From NCBI GenBank assembly GCA_963070105.1, contig OY718808.1:5247738-5311737 (forward strand): DNA of 64,000 nt. The letters are read 5' to 3'. Each line of letters opens with the position of its first letter. Position 1 is the first letter of the stretch. The notes under the pieces are model-generated. The model was not told the DNA's origin. It searched no databases and worked only from the letters and a program-made list of their open reading frames with translations. This document shows, in pieces, positions 1 through 16,931 of the stretch. The DNA comes from Litomosoides sigmodontis (taxonomy: Eukaryota > Nematoda > Chromadorea > Rhabditida > Onchocercidae). Both the position numbers and the translations under genes were made by a program.

Positions 1-806
1 TAGAAAAACTTGACAGATTGTTGTAGCACTATAATGCTTATTTTGGGAGAAAGAAATTAAGTTATTCCAACAAAAGTATTGTAGGATGTCTTCAACACTC
101 CTTCTTCTAATTTCAATGGAAGCATTTTATAAGTGAAAAAATTTTTCCCAATTAATGAAGGTGGAAAGTGAAATTTTGAGCTGTTGCTGATAAACTGGAA
201 TTGATGACACATCTTGCATTCGCTTCCGATCGAACTTCTTCGTCGTTAATGAGCAACTTTACCCTTCTCAATTGTGAGACAACTGGGACAGTTTCGTGAT
301 AAACCTGCTCTAAGCATAATGGTTGCTTATTGTGAATTGACTAGGCCAACCAGGTTATGAGGAATCTTGAGGTATCAGGCAGCAACGGTGGATTGTGAAA
401 TCACTAGTTGCAACTTTAAACATTGAACTTGGCGTCGAAGAAATATATATATATGCATATTCGGCGTAATCCTTGGAGAAATAGCTTTTGTAGATGGCAA
501 ACAAAATAGCATTGTTTACACTGACAAAGTGGCACAGAGTAATATTTCATTCCTCACACGTCACAATTATTTATTCTTAGCGCAATTTTTGCAGTAATTA
601 TTACCTGATTACTGCTCAATTTTACACAATTTGAAATTAGATTTATTTCAACAACAATGTGGCGAATGCATTTCTCCCCAATATGATGCTATCGTAGCAT
701 CAATGTTGGATAGAGTTGAAAGCTATTTCATTATAAATTATACATTTTTAATTTGCATCTCAAATCCTAAAAGAGAAAAGTAGATTAATTTTTGAAAATA
801 TTTCAG
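1..806. other. Presumed intron or 5' flank of the SNAP-25 gene
   Basis: I find no coding exon here. The first recognisable SNAP-25 exon begins at 807 in mid-protein, so this stretch is most likely part of the intron before it; the exon with the start codon lies left of the window. The sequence is AT-rich, with no repeat or RNA gene that I recognise. Confidence 0.5.
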
Positions 807-2651
807 TCTTTGGAAGCAACAAGACGTATGTTGCAATTATGTGAGGAGGTATGTTGTTTGTATTCAATGAATGAATTACCTTTATGTGAATAATTATTAT
901 TGTTAATTACCACTCTAATCAAATTACTTTTGCAAATCTGTTCCGGCGAATGATATTTTATTCATCCGATTGACTGAAAGAGTAAAAATTAATACATTCT
1001 AATTGAAAATTTCATTTTGCAAAAGATATCCTCGAATTAAATGCAATATAATGAAAATTGAGAAAACTGCAAGTATGAATTCAATTTTATTTCAAACTTC
1101 ATAAAATCTCGTTTCAGAGCAAAGAAGCGGGAATTAAAACACTTGTAATGTTGGACGATCAAGGAGGTATTTTTCCTCCCTTTTACATCAGTTGTTTTAA
1201 TTTCAGCCACCCACACTTCTAAGTTTAAGCTCCGACAGTTGAATGTGAAGGATACGAGTGTGTAAATGACGTTCAGATGAAAAGAAACAGAGTTGAAATT
1301 TTCAGTATTATTTCTATACAGCAAACAAAATCCTTAAATGATGCTTTCAGAGCAGCTTGAACGTGTCGAAGGCGGCCTTGACACAATAAATCAGGATATG
1401 CGTGAAGCGGAAGAGCATCTGAAAGGGATGGAAAAATGTTGCGGTTTATGCACCCTTCCTTGCTTTAAGTTTGTTCTTGAAAGTTTTTCTCCTCTTCAAA
1501 AGAAATTGAATCGGCTTATGATGAAATCTAAAACTGAAAACTTGTTATACAAAAATTAACAATCTGCTGTTATTAGTAATAATAACACTTTTGTTGGTGG
1601 ACCGATTTACCGTATTACTTTCCGTGGAACGGTAACTATTCTTTGAATATACCTAATAAAAGAATGCACTGCAAATCATTGAATTCATTCATAAATGCTT
1701 AAATTGTACTATGAAATGAAAGTTGCTGTCACTTTTGTTGTATTAGTAGTTAGTGAGAAAATCTGAATTTTCTGCGATACGCAATGAAATGTTTTTTTTT
1801 TATTTATGGGAAGTTGAAATGCCGATATGGCAAGTTTTGAAAAATTAAAATTTTGCAGGACAGAAGATTTTGAAAAAAATTCGGAGTATGCAAAGGCATG
1901 GAAGAAGGATGATGATGGAGGTGTGATTAGTGATCAGCCACGGATAACCGTTGGTGATTCCGGAATGGGTCCTCAGGGTGGATATATAACACGGTTACTT
2001 AATTTCTTATTTAGCATTACCTTTAGTATCCGGGTAGTTCTTTTTCCTTTCTAATCTTTATGGAACTTTCTTCCTACTTATTGAATTAATCTAAATTTGA
2101 AATAAATTATCTGATCTGAAATAAAAATATTTTCATATCTTTTCTTCGAAACTACGCGATTACATAGCTAATTTGAAACACTTCCAGTCACCTACGTGTT
2201 TTTTCTCTTTTTATGAGAATCCAATATTATGACATAGCATCCGTCATATAAGACGTTTGGACAGATCATTTTTTTCATTCTTCATTTTTCAATAAAAATT
2301 GAAATTCCTAGCATAATAAACGATGCGCGTGAAGATGAAATGGACGAGAATGTGCAACAGGTGTCAACAATGGTTGGTAATTTGCGCAATATGGCAATTG
2401 ATATGAGCACGGAAGTTAGCAATCAGAACAGACAATTGGATCGTATACATGAGAAGGTATGTTGAACAAACAGTACAAGTGAAGCGTCCATCTAATTTCT
2501 CACAGGTGCAAGTGGTAAATTCACTAGGAAAAGTAATTCAAGAAATTTATTTCGTCCTAATTAGTCTTACGAAGGATGTTTACAGACTCAGTCGAATGAA
2601 GTGAGAGTGGAGTCAGCCAATAAGCGGGCAAATAAACTAATCACTAAATGA
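807..2651 (+). CDS. ric-4: SNAP-25 (t-SNARE), 5'-partial
   Basis: Synaptosome-associated protein of 25 kDa, the target-membrane Qbc-SNARE that pairs with syntaxin and synaptobrevin to fuse synaptic vesicles. Exons: 807-848, 1118-1166, 1351-1468, 1859-1993, 2312-2456 and 2586-2651 (TGA 2649-2651); the phases join without a break. The first three give the end of SNARE helix 1 ([14 protein letters not shown], then [17 protein letters not shown]) and the linker. The linker starts with a cysteine cluster, CCGLCTLPC, where family members are palmitoylated for membrane attachment. Exon 5 carries SNARE helix 2 with its central glutamine region ([18 protein letters not shown]). The protein ends [12 protein letters not shown], the usual SNAP-25 C terminus. 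About the first 30-35 residues are missing to the left. The symbol is by homology to the C. elegans gene. Identity is certain; the exact paralogue is likely but not proven. Confidence 0.95.
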
Positions 2652-3954
2652 TGTAAGTTTACAAAAAAGTTTAGTTTAAAGTTCATTGAAACTTTTTCTG
2701 ATGGCTTTAGAATTTTTCGTTTACCGCACGTATGTTGTAAGTTCTTGACAAGTCCAATCATCTTTAAATTTTTGTTTTCAAAGAAGCACTTACTTGTAGG
2801 AAGCAGAAAAAAAGAAAAAAAAGCAGTAGAGTGAATATTTTGAATAAAATTCAATTAGAAACTTTCTTTTAGTGAATTTCTCTTTTCGGATGAATTTGTC
2901 TGAAATTACAACTATGGCTTGTTCACTTCTCAAACATAACGAATTAAAGTCTAAATAAAAGTGCTTGATCCAAAGGATCTTTTTTTCTTTTATCAAATAT
3001 TTATTGCTATCATTTTTATTACTATTGTACACAAGTTGTTATCACCCGTTGTTGTCTTCAATCTTTTATCTCAATCATTGAGTCAGCTTCTTATGGATAA
3101 TTTGTCGCTGTTGGTAAAGCAGAATGTTTCGCTCTACAATAATCTTGTTAGTTTAGTTATTAGTTAATATATCATAATGGATTTTAAATGCAAATGAGGT
3201 GCTTGTACCGTTTTTGTCTGTGCTTTCTGTTTCACTAGCTCTGTAGCAAAGTAATTTTTTATTTTCGTTTTTAGAAAAAAAACTGATAATTGTCACTCTC
3301 TGGATAGACTAGCAATTGTAAATTTTATTCTTAAATAATCTGACGAATTGTTTTTTGGTGAGAGGAAAAAATTAGCACTCTGTTTCAATCTTATTGTTTA
3401 ATATGCAAGACATAGTTCCAGAAGAGAATGTACTGGAATGACTTAGAGAGAATAAATTGGAATTTTGAGAGACGCAGTAGACCGCTGTTGTCATAAATCT
3501 GCATATATCTATTCCAAGTATCGTAATCACATCAGCTTTCTGGACAGCCTATTTCTGTTGCTAACAAAAATTTCTCTTTATAAAATTCAAATGACTATTC
3601 ACCTCAAAAAGGGAAGCTCTTTTGTGGTTTATTCCTCGTCCAATTTTGGACAATTACGAGTTGATAAAAAGATTTGCTTTAAATTAGAATAAAGAAAAAA
3701 GAAAAACAAAGACTGATTAGTGTTAAGCGTTTCGCTTCACAGGTAACTCAAAGACGTTAACCGAAGAATAATAAATATAAGTGTACTGTGAATGTCATGT
3801 AAATTTAAAGTGATTAGCCGACTATTTATACTTGTTTCACAAGTTGCACAGTTTGCTAACAATTTGATAAAACACGAGTAAGAGCTCTAGTCCAACGTCT
3901 TTTCCCTTTCATTTGCAGTACGAGCCAACCAGCGGAAGCAGTATAATAAATCCT
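2652..3954. other. Intergenic, 3' of SNAP-25
   Basis: AT-rich sequence between the SNAP-25 stop and a doubtful minus-strand exon. It should hold the SNAP-25 3' UTR. Short open frames here have no acceptable splice context or recognisable domain. A small plus-strand frame at 3920-3988, preceded by a TTTGCAG acceptor and closed by TAG, could be a terminal exon but joins nothing I can identify. Confidence 0.4.
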
Positions 3955-4221
3955 TTAGGGTTTGACCGCATCCGGTCTTTTGATAAATAGCTGATCATCT
4001 AGCAGTGGCATTTCATTGCCACTTCTTCCTTCCAGTCGGCGAAGAGTTATAATACCCTTACTGGATACCTGTTTTCGTGGGGTTACAGAAATCGCAGTGC
4101 TGCACTTCCACACATCTTCAAAAACGTAAATTAAACCTAAGCAAAGCGATACATCATTCATAGGATTCAGACACATATCATTCATTGCTCCTTTTATAAC
4201 TCTTTTTGTTCGGAAATAAAA
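3955..4221 (-). CDS. Doubtful terminal exon of an unidentified gene
   Basis: On the minus strand a TTTTCCAG acceptor just above 4221 opens an 88-codon frame closed by TAA at 3957-3955. The end is hydrophilic and protein-like (RRLEGRSGNEMPLLDDQLF, then IKRPDAVKP). Just upstream on the same strand, 4301-4510 holds another open frame (NPYVYIARRRTVGVIYC, then hydrophobic) with a possible phase-0 donor. The two could be exons of a small membrane-protein gene following AKT on the same strand. I recognise no family. T-rich sequence easily yields false hydrophobic frames, so this may not be a gene. Confidence 0.25.
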   Translation of the reverse strand, partial: FYFRTKRVIKGAMNDMCLNPMNDVSLCLGLIYVFEDVWKCSTAISVTPRKQVSSKGIITLRRLEGRSGNEMPLLDDQLFIKRPDAVKP

Positions 4222-4921
4222 CTGGAAAATTAGTCAAATGAAAGAGAAGACAGCATCAACAAATGTCCATATTTTATTTATCGGTAGAATACAAACTTCT
4301 TCAAAAGAAAATATGAGAAGCAAAATCAGTATTATATGCAAATATGGGGAGTGAAGTGAATATAAGCATAAACAGAAACAAAGTGGACAAAATATGAAAA
4401 TATATCATAACGCCGACTCCCAAAATGAAATCAAAAATAGGCGCTGCACAATAAATAACACCCACTGTTCTCCTTCGAGCTATATACACATAAGGATTCA
4501 AAATAACTAAATCTAAATACTTTCATTAAATATCTGAGAGGAAAAACATGTAATAATAGAAACAATAAATATATACTAATGAGAAAATATAGAAATAGAG
4601 CATAACTAAAAACACAAATTGATGAGGGAAGTGCAATGCAAAAATTCCATAATTACAATCATTGCAGGAATAATAAAACATCAGAATATATAGTTCAAAT
4701 TCGAAAAAGATAAATACAGCACCAGTATGACATGCTTCCTGTACAATTATATAAGAAAAAATATTGAGATTTAGAACTATTTTTATGTCATATTTTTGAC
4801 CTGTCAACAAATTAACCATTAAATAAAACCAAGAAGGAAAACAATACTGCACAACGTCCGGATCAAGTATAAAAATTAACTTTGAAATGTTTGTCCACTA
4901 ATAAATTTCATTATATAGCTA

Positions 4922-10558
<5,637 letters not shown>

Positions 10559-11757
10559 ATCACTTCTCCCTTGACAAATACCTTCCTCAACACAACCTCC
10601 TTAAGTACACCATACATCGAGTTGCTTGAGGAAAACTATTCCAAAAAAAAGCGCGAAAAAACGAAAAAACTCCATAGGACTGTATAGCGTAATCGCAACT
10701 ATACAAAAGACATTACCACACCACCACTTTCAGATATGAATCGGAAGAGATTCATATCTGCAAGTGGTGGTGCGGTAATGTCAATTCCGTCACAAACATA
10801 TACGAATTTTTGTTGAAAAATTTTTCACTTCTCTCTCAATTATCCTCTTTATCCCAGTCACGCAGTGGGAAGCCACATGCTCCGCCGTGGAAAATTAATG
10901 CAGGAAGAATGGAAACCGTGCGATAAACGAGTGTTCTGATAGAATTGCCAGCTACGAGCAACAATTATATGACGACGCCTTCCCCGCACCAGAGAGCAAA
11001 CACTCCACTTTACGACCACCTTCACCAGTTAGTACTGTTGTCGCCTCATGGGGTCGACATGCAATGTTGCGATCCCACAGCCTCTTAGACTGCAGCGAAT
11101 GCTTTTGCTCTTGCCCATTCATTCATTTTCTGATGGCGGAGTGAATGCTATCCAATTTTTTTTATCTCAGTGTTTTTGGCATTGCAATTAACTGCGCTGT
11201 GGTGTAGTGTTATTATTAGCATGTACGTATAACGGTTGTTCGATTGGTAATGCGCTAGTATGAGAAGGGTTAATTTCAGTACAGTCCGTTTGTTTTGAAT
11301 TCGACGTTGGTTATTGAGTTTGCTGTTGAAGAAAGGTCAAAAAGGAATACTTTGGTTAGAAAATGCAGAGGAGGAAATTCTAGAACAAGTTATTTTCAGT
11401 CATATTTCCTTCGATTTGAAAATGTCACAGAATTTTGAACAAAAACAATGTTAAATATATATGATGTAAGGCGGAGTGCAAATTGAGATGCCAACTGTCT
11501 TCTTTCGTCTCTTCTCAAACTGAAAAAAGCATTTTTGCTACGAGTAGTTTAAAAAAATAGCGGAAGGTGTTGAGAAAAGTACTTATGTCTAGTAGTAAAT
11601 GTGTAATGAATTAAAATGGATTATTAACAGAGGGCGAGGTGATGTGATGAGGGGGGGAGAGACTGAGAAAAGGCTTTTTTGGAACTCGAACGAGCAAACA
11701 ACTTCTCCGTGTTTTCCTCGTGCAATGATTGGGGATTGTTCGATTAAAAAGGCGAAG
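10559..11757. other. Intergenic: AKT upstream region and 3' flank of the next gene
   Basis: About 1.2 kb between the AKT start and the stop of the next minus-strand gene. It holds the long fold-back repeat at 10709-10782, listed separately, and presumably the AKT promoter plus the neighbour's 3' UTR. No other coding exon is supported. Confidence 0.6.
10709..10782. repeat. Fold-back inverted repeat, 34-nt arms
   Basis: Arms 10709-10742 and 10749-10782 are reverse complements with two mismatches, separated by a 6-nt spacer (GGAAGA). The outer arm begins 151 bases upstream of the A of the AKT start codon. RNA from either strand would form one long, nearly perfect hairpin. I cannot tell whether it is a small fold-back element, a hairpin RNA or a replication relic. 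Confidence 0.9.
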
Positions 11758-14617
11758 TTAGTTGCCTTTGCCTTTTTCTTGGAAAACTTTTTCATTTTCC
11801 ATACCGGCGAGCGTTTGATAAGCCGGATCCGCTTGATCAACTACGCCACCGCCTGTCGCTGCTGCAATTCATAAGTTTCATTCACATCAGATGGGATGAG
11901 AAACTGTACTGCTTCTCGATTTTTGTTTCTTTTACGATTGCATAGGTGAGGAAGAGTTCTTCGATCGATCATGTATTTAGACGGAAGGCGTCTGATGGAT
12001 GGAGTGGAAATTCAGTTACGTGGAATGATGGGCTCGGTGTTGCAGCATATTCATGCGGTCACATTATCCTACAGTTCCCAATTGTAATTTTCGAGTTTTC
12101 GCAGCAAACCATAAATTATCGCTGAACTGAATCCGAATTTTAGTGCAAATGATGCACTGATACTATGTTCTGAATATAAATGGTAGTGAGTAATCTGTGC
12201 TTTAGTTAAATTACCTTTTTTTTCAACGAAAACTTTCTCATTATCCATACCAATAAGTGTTTGATACTTTGGATCTGCTTGATCCACCATGCCACCAACT
12301 TCCGGTGCTGTAAGTCTATGATTTCAAATAAAGCAATTATGTTCAACTATTAGGCTTATTAATTTAAAGTTATTCCCTTAAATATTTCATTAAATTTTTC
12401 CTTCTCATTTCTTCCGCACTGATCTCACTATTCTTTCAAACGCACTAAAAGTGTCAAAATATTTCTTCGAACAAATTTCACTTTCTAATATTGAAAAATT
12501 AGCAGTAGCTTTAATAATGAAAATAACCTTTAATCTCAACTTGTTGTATCAACCCTGGCTCAGTTGCTGGCCCTGTAATTGTTGGGTTTTTTTTGATTAT
12601 CTGGCATAACAGTAAAATCCTACTTGGTTTATTTTAAAATGTGTTCCACTTTCTTTTGCTTGCCATCTTTTTTCAATGAGAACTGTGCATTTCAAGTAAA
12701 TTAGTAACAAATAAAAGAAGCTCTTTATTCCTTGAAATTTTTGTCTATGCTTTTTTATCCGCTAAAAAACTGATGATGCTGTTTTGTAGAATTTTAAAAT
12801 TATTTGCAAGATCCTTCTTAATAACTCGTAAAAATTTGGTATTCACTTTTCGAGCTGTTTTATTCAGTCGGCTTTTCGTTAATCCTAATTTTATGGCTCA
12901 AATGCATATTGACAACAGATTAGCATAATGTAGCTTTCAGAATATGGCTGAATTCTGATTGGCTTAAGTAATAAGGAAAAGTGAACGAAAACTTAATATG
13001 TTTTTGTTTCGTCCTTTTTTAAATTAATCGAAACAGTTTCAAAATAAAATCATGCAGTAGATTGATCAGTAATTGACTACGCATGAATACTTCATCTACT
13101 TATTTTATGTCAAAGATTTCCAAAACGACAGATAAGAATTGTGGTAATTTTCAAAGTGACAGATGAGAATTATGGTGAAAGAGTTGGGAGAGATTATAAT
13201 TTTTTATATAGAAGTTGATTTATTGAATAGAATGGAAAAATAAGCTTACGTTTTGGTATGTTCTCATAGTGATCATCTGCAAATGCTGGTAGAATTTAAG
13301 AAAGTTAGTTGAAAATCGGATTTTTTATATGAGTTTTGCCTTCTACTTCAAAAAGATGTGTTTTTCAATAGAAAAAATAAAAGAGTTAATTAATTACCAT
13401 CGGCTTGCTTTTCGGCAGGTAAGCCTTGAGTTTCTTTAGGTTTAGGAATTTTTTTTTCTGCAAACCACTTTATTACGACAGATAATTTTCCGACAGTTAT
13501 GTGTCTGTTGTTGTGTTACTTGATAATTTGAGGAAAATTCAATATTCTAAGGAATACAAACATATACCGCTTGCTTTTTTGCTAGTGAATACTTCGTCAC
13601 CTATCCCACACATTGTTTCATATTGCGGATCGTTCTCTGACTTCACCACTTCTTCAACTATTTTTCTTTCTTCTAAAAAGCTTTTCTATTTCAAAATGCT
13701 AGCTTGCATAGCTCTCATTCATGAACATTTTGATCCTAAAGCTTCTTGGACCTTTTTCTAATGACCAGGAATAAATAAAGTTAAGATACTAGCAGGAAAT
13801 TGGATTTTAAGAATGAAGGAAATAATTGATCAATGCAAGATGTTCATCTGGATAAGCTGATGAAGAGATGTTTGTGAAAGTAAAAGAAACTTCAAAATAC
13901 CGTTGACAATTTCTTGAGCGAATTTCTGTCGTTCATTTTGAATAGTCTTCAATGTGATACCAATTTCTTCACATAACTTCCTTTGTAACTCTTCAGGGAG
14001 TTGACGTGTTCCAAGGCGTGATTCGAGCGCACACACCTTTTAATGTCCAAAAATATTCTTTGAAAAACACGAATGTTCCACCTGATCACTGCCACTTCAC
14101 TTTTGTATTTTTTACTCTTGTCATCTATTACTACGGGAAGTTCCATGACAAGGAGTTGGTAAGGGAGAAGTTATACTTGAAAGTTTAGGAAACAAAAGCA
14201 AAACCTTGGCGTTCAGGAGAATGAGTTGACGCGTGATACCCCATCTCATGTAGATAAATATATGTAATATAATCATCAGACAAATGAATGTTATTAATGT
14301 AGCAATCACTGCTGATGTTATCAGAATTGTAGCATATGATCTGAAGTATACCAAATCATGCATGCGTTCAAGGAAGACTTAAAGGCTTCGGTAATCTTAG
14401 CCGCACAGTTAAGTAGTAATTATCTCAAAGAAGTGTCATTCATGGCTTACTTAATTTCTGCTTCAGCAAGTTGTCTCCTGAAATGTTTCATCGGTACTAG
14501 GAGCTCATGATCTGTGATAATTTCTGATGCACCTACAAAATTATCAATGAATGTGGATGGACGCTTTTTATCCGTGCAACTTCCAATAAATGATTTCGCA
14601 TTTTTCCATGATTTTTT
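11758..14617 (-). CDS. Single-pass membrane protein with repeated DPxYxT tail motifs
   Basis: I do not recognise this gene. Exons: 14617-14451, 14340-14205, 14036-13901, 13672-13568, 13457-13398, 13276-13250, 12572-12528, 12307-12215 and 11861-11758 (TAA 11760-11758); all phases join (about 290 residues). The start is uncertain: an upstream ATG at 14728 could feed the first exon through an unusual donor. After about 56 hydrophilic residues comes one membrane segment (TILITSAVIATLITFICLMI and on), then a basic flank (YMRWGITRQ), so the tail is probably cytoplasmic. A charged helical stretch follows (LGTRQLPEELQRKLCEEIG). The tail has three related tyrosine motifs (NDPQYETMCGIGDEVF, ADPKYQTLIGMDNEKVF, ADPAYQTLAGMENEKVF) plus HYENIP. 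These look like sites for phosphorylation and SH2 or PTB binding; that role is inference. Confidence 0.75.
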
Positions 14618-15024
14618 CTGAAAATTTCAAACATCGCACGTTTGATCAAAAGACCAGAATAGTTTGATAACAGTATGGCACTGAACAACGGTGAAATTAA
14701 ATCGCTTCCACAGAGTGGCAGAATTCATCTGGTAGAAGAAACTGTTATTAATTATCATGGTCTGAGCTAGTGATTTCTCGATCGAAATATTTGTATATTA
14801 AAGAATAATTCTATAAAAGACAAAACACCTCATAGATGATTACTAGCATAAGCATCAATGTTTTAACGAAGTTTAAATGCATTTCCAAATGGGGCCTTCA
14901 CGTATCGATACTCCAATAATAAATGATATTGATGTCACTTCAGCCGCATTTATAGATCTGTCTATAAAATGATTTATTGCCATCAAAACATTTTCCCTTT
15001 CATGTAAATTTAGAGCTGTAGAGG
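14618..15024. other. Possible 5' end of the membrane-protein gene, then intergenic
   Basis: Contains the candidate upstream ATG at 14728-14726 for the neighbouring membrane protein, with MNSATLWKRFNFTVVQC following. The rest is AT-rich spacing and should include the 3' UTR of the phosphatase gene. I see no other feature. Confidence 0.35.
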
Positions 15025-15154
15025 GTGAAACTGTGCTGTCGCATGAATGCCTTTTTTTGAAATGAATCGAAGGGGTTGCATAGTTGATATTGACTTATTG
15101 AATTAATCGAAAACTTTTATTTATTCCACATTTATATAGAATTTCAGTGGGCAG

Positions 15155-16931
15155 TCAACACTTCCCCGTTGAAGTGGGCACAATTTTAGTAGTAGCCCGG
15201 CCTATAGTTGGCCTTAAAATCTGAAATGAGCATAAGAGGTTTTGGTCGACGGACATTACTGCTGCAGCATTATCAAACTGTCCACAGTAATGAGGAGCGG
15301 AAAAAATGGTGACACATTTACGGGCTCCGAAAAATTCATATCCATCCTGTACCACCTGATGAGCACGAGCCACCTGTACAACAGATATAATTATTTAAGG
15401 AAGTGAATTATAATATTTGTTCGCCATTGTTCATCGAATGTTCCTCACCAGATCAATATTCAACTCTTTACATAATTCAGTTAAAATATCCGATCCAAAT
15501 CCAAACGAAGCGCCTCGCATATTTATCTGAAATCCGCTAATACCTATCACCGGATCGGCCCACAATAAATCCATTTCCAGCGATGGACTTGCGATTTCTG
15601 TTGGTCGCTTAATTTCTCGCAGCTGTTGAAGGCTTTTCAACTGCGGTGATATACCGCCGTGCATGCACAGTATGCGCTCACCGACAAGTGCTGTTAATGG
15701 CATGCACTGAAATGTGTCCTGCAACACTACATTGTTCGATTAACTGAAATTATTAAATGTATCAATTCATATTAATATCAACTCAAATAGCATTTACAAG
15801 TTAGCACAACTAATGATTGATGACGAAGCGATTAGAGTGGCAGAAAAATTCAAATGTAAAAATGGATTTTGTTCAATTCTCATGAATACTGAAAATTGAA
15901 TAGAGACTAATTTGTACAGTCCTGCACGGTATCGATTAAAACTTTAAAAATTCCTTTTCAGTACTATTGAAAAATATTGTGAAGGAAGAAGATCCACAAT
16001 TGAAATAAATTAAATTTCTTGAACCTGAAATACTTGCCATAACTGGACTGAATTAAAACGACGCATACATTCCTCATAAAAGCCATAAACTCGATTAACA
16101 TTAGCACATTCATGGTTACCGCGAAGTAAAAAGAAATTGTTCGGAAATTTCACCTGTATGAAAATTTTCAATCTTTAAAATTGCAACACTTGGCAGGAGT
16201 AGCTAGAGGCGTGGTAGAACGATTGAAATGTGGAAGTGAATTTGTTGGGAACTGGCTAAGCATTACAACTCTGATTCGTGCACATCTTGGCTGTTTTAAC
16301 CGCACACCTTCCTTCTTCCATCTCAAGCACTTCTCATCACAAGGAACAATGCAGACCTTGTAACAGAATAGTAATATGATAGTTTCGAGATTCTGCGGTC
16401 CACGGTCTACGTAATCACCGAGGAACAAGTAATTAGCAAGGGGAGGGAAACCGCCGCGACCGAAGATTCGTAATAAATCGCCATACTGACCATGCGTATC
16501 ACCACAAATGCGAATCGGTGGGTCGATTTCTATTAGTGATGGTTGTGCCATGAAAATTTCACGGGCTTTATCTAAATTTTACGAAATTGACTGAGACAAT
16601 CTTGACCGCGTGCTTGACAATAACAACGATAGCAATAGCAAACAGGTCTTTTGGAGAAACGATTGCACTCGCTTACGTTCTTATTCGCAATAAAATTTAA
16701 TTGATTTCCTTATTAGAATTTACAGTGCGAATCTCTTCGCCTGCCTACACCGAAGCCAACCTTCCGTATTTCCAGGTCACTTTTCATGGCATCTTAAATC
16801 TGTTGCTTAAAAAGGAACTCACGGCAAAGTGATACAATTTCAGCTTCACGAACAGTTTTCGTGAGACCCTTGCCAGGTTGCCCAACACTCAGCAGTCTGA
16901 GAATCAGATCGTTAGCATCAACTTCTGTCAT
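15155..16931 (-). CDS. PP1-type serine/threonine protein phosphatase
   Basis: Catalytic subunit of the PPP family, PP1 branch, which removes phosphate from serine and threonine using two active-site metals. Exons: 16931-16823, 16571-16357, 16153-16025, 15718-15449 and 15373-15155 (TGA 15157-15155), 313 residues. Metal and catalytic motifs are intact: GDTHGQY (D61, H63), GDYVDRG (D89), RGNHE (N121, H122), HGGISP and [13 protein letters not shown]. The third exon has two possible donors 9 nt apart. I chose the outer one because LWQVFQDTF then aligns with PP1 without a gap. It differs from canonical PP1 in the late loop: [13 protein letters not shown] in place of SAPNYCGEFDNAG. This is typical of the expanded nematode PP1 paralogues, several of which act in sperm. 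The short tail ends TSTGKC. Family certain; orthologue unassigned. Confidence 0.93.
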
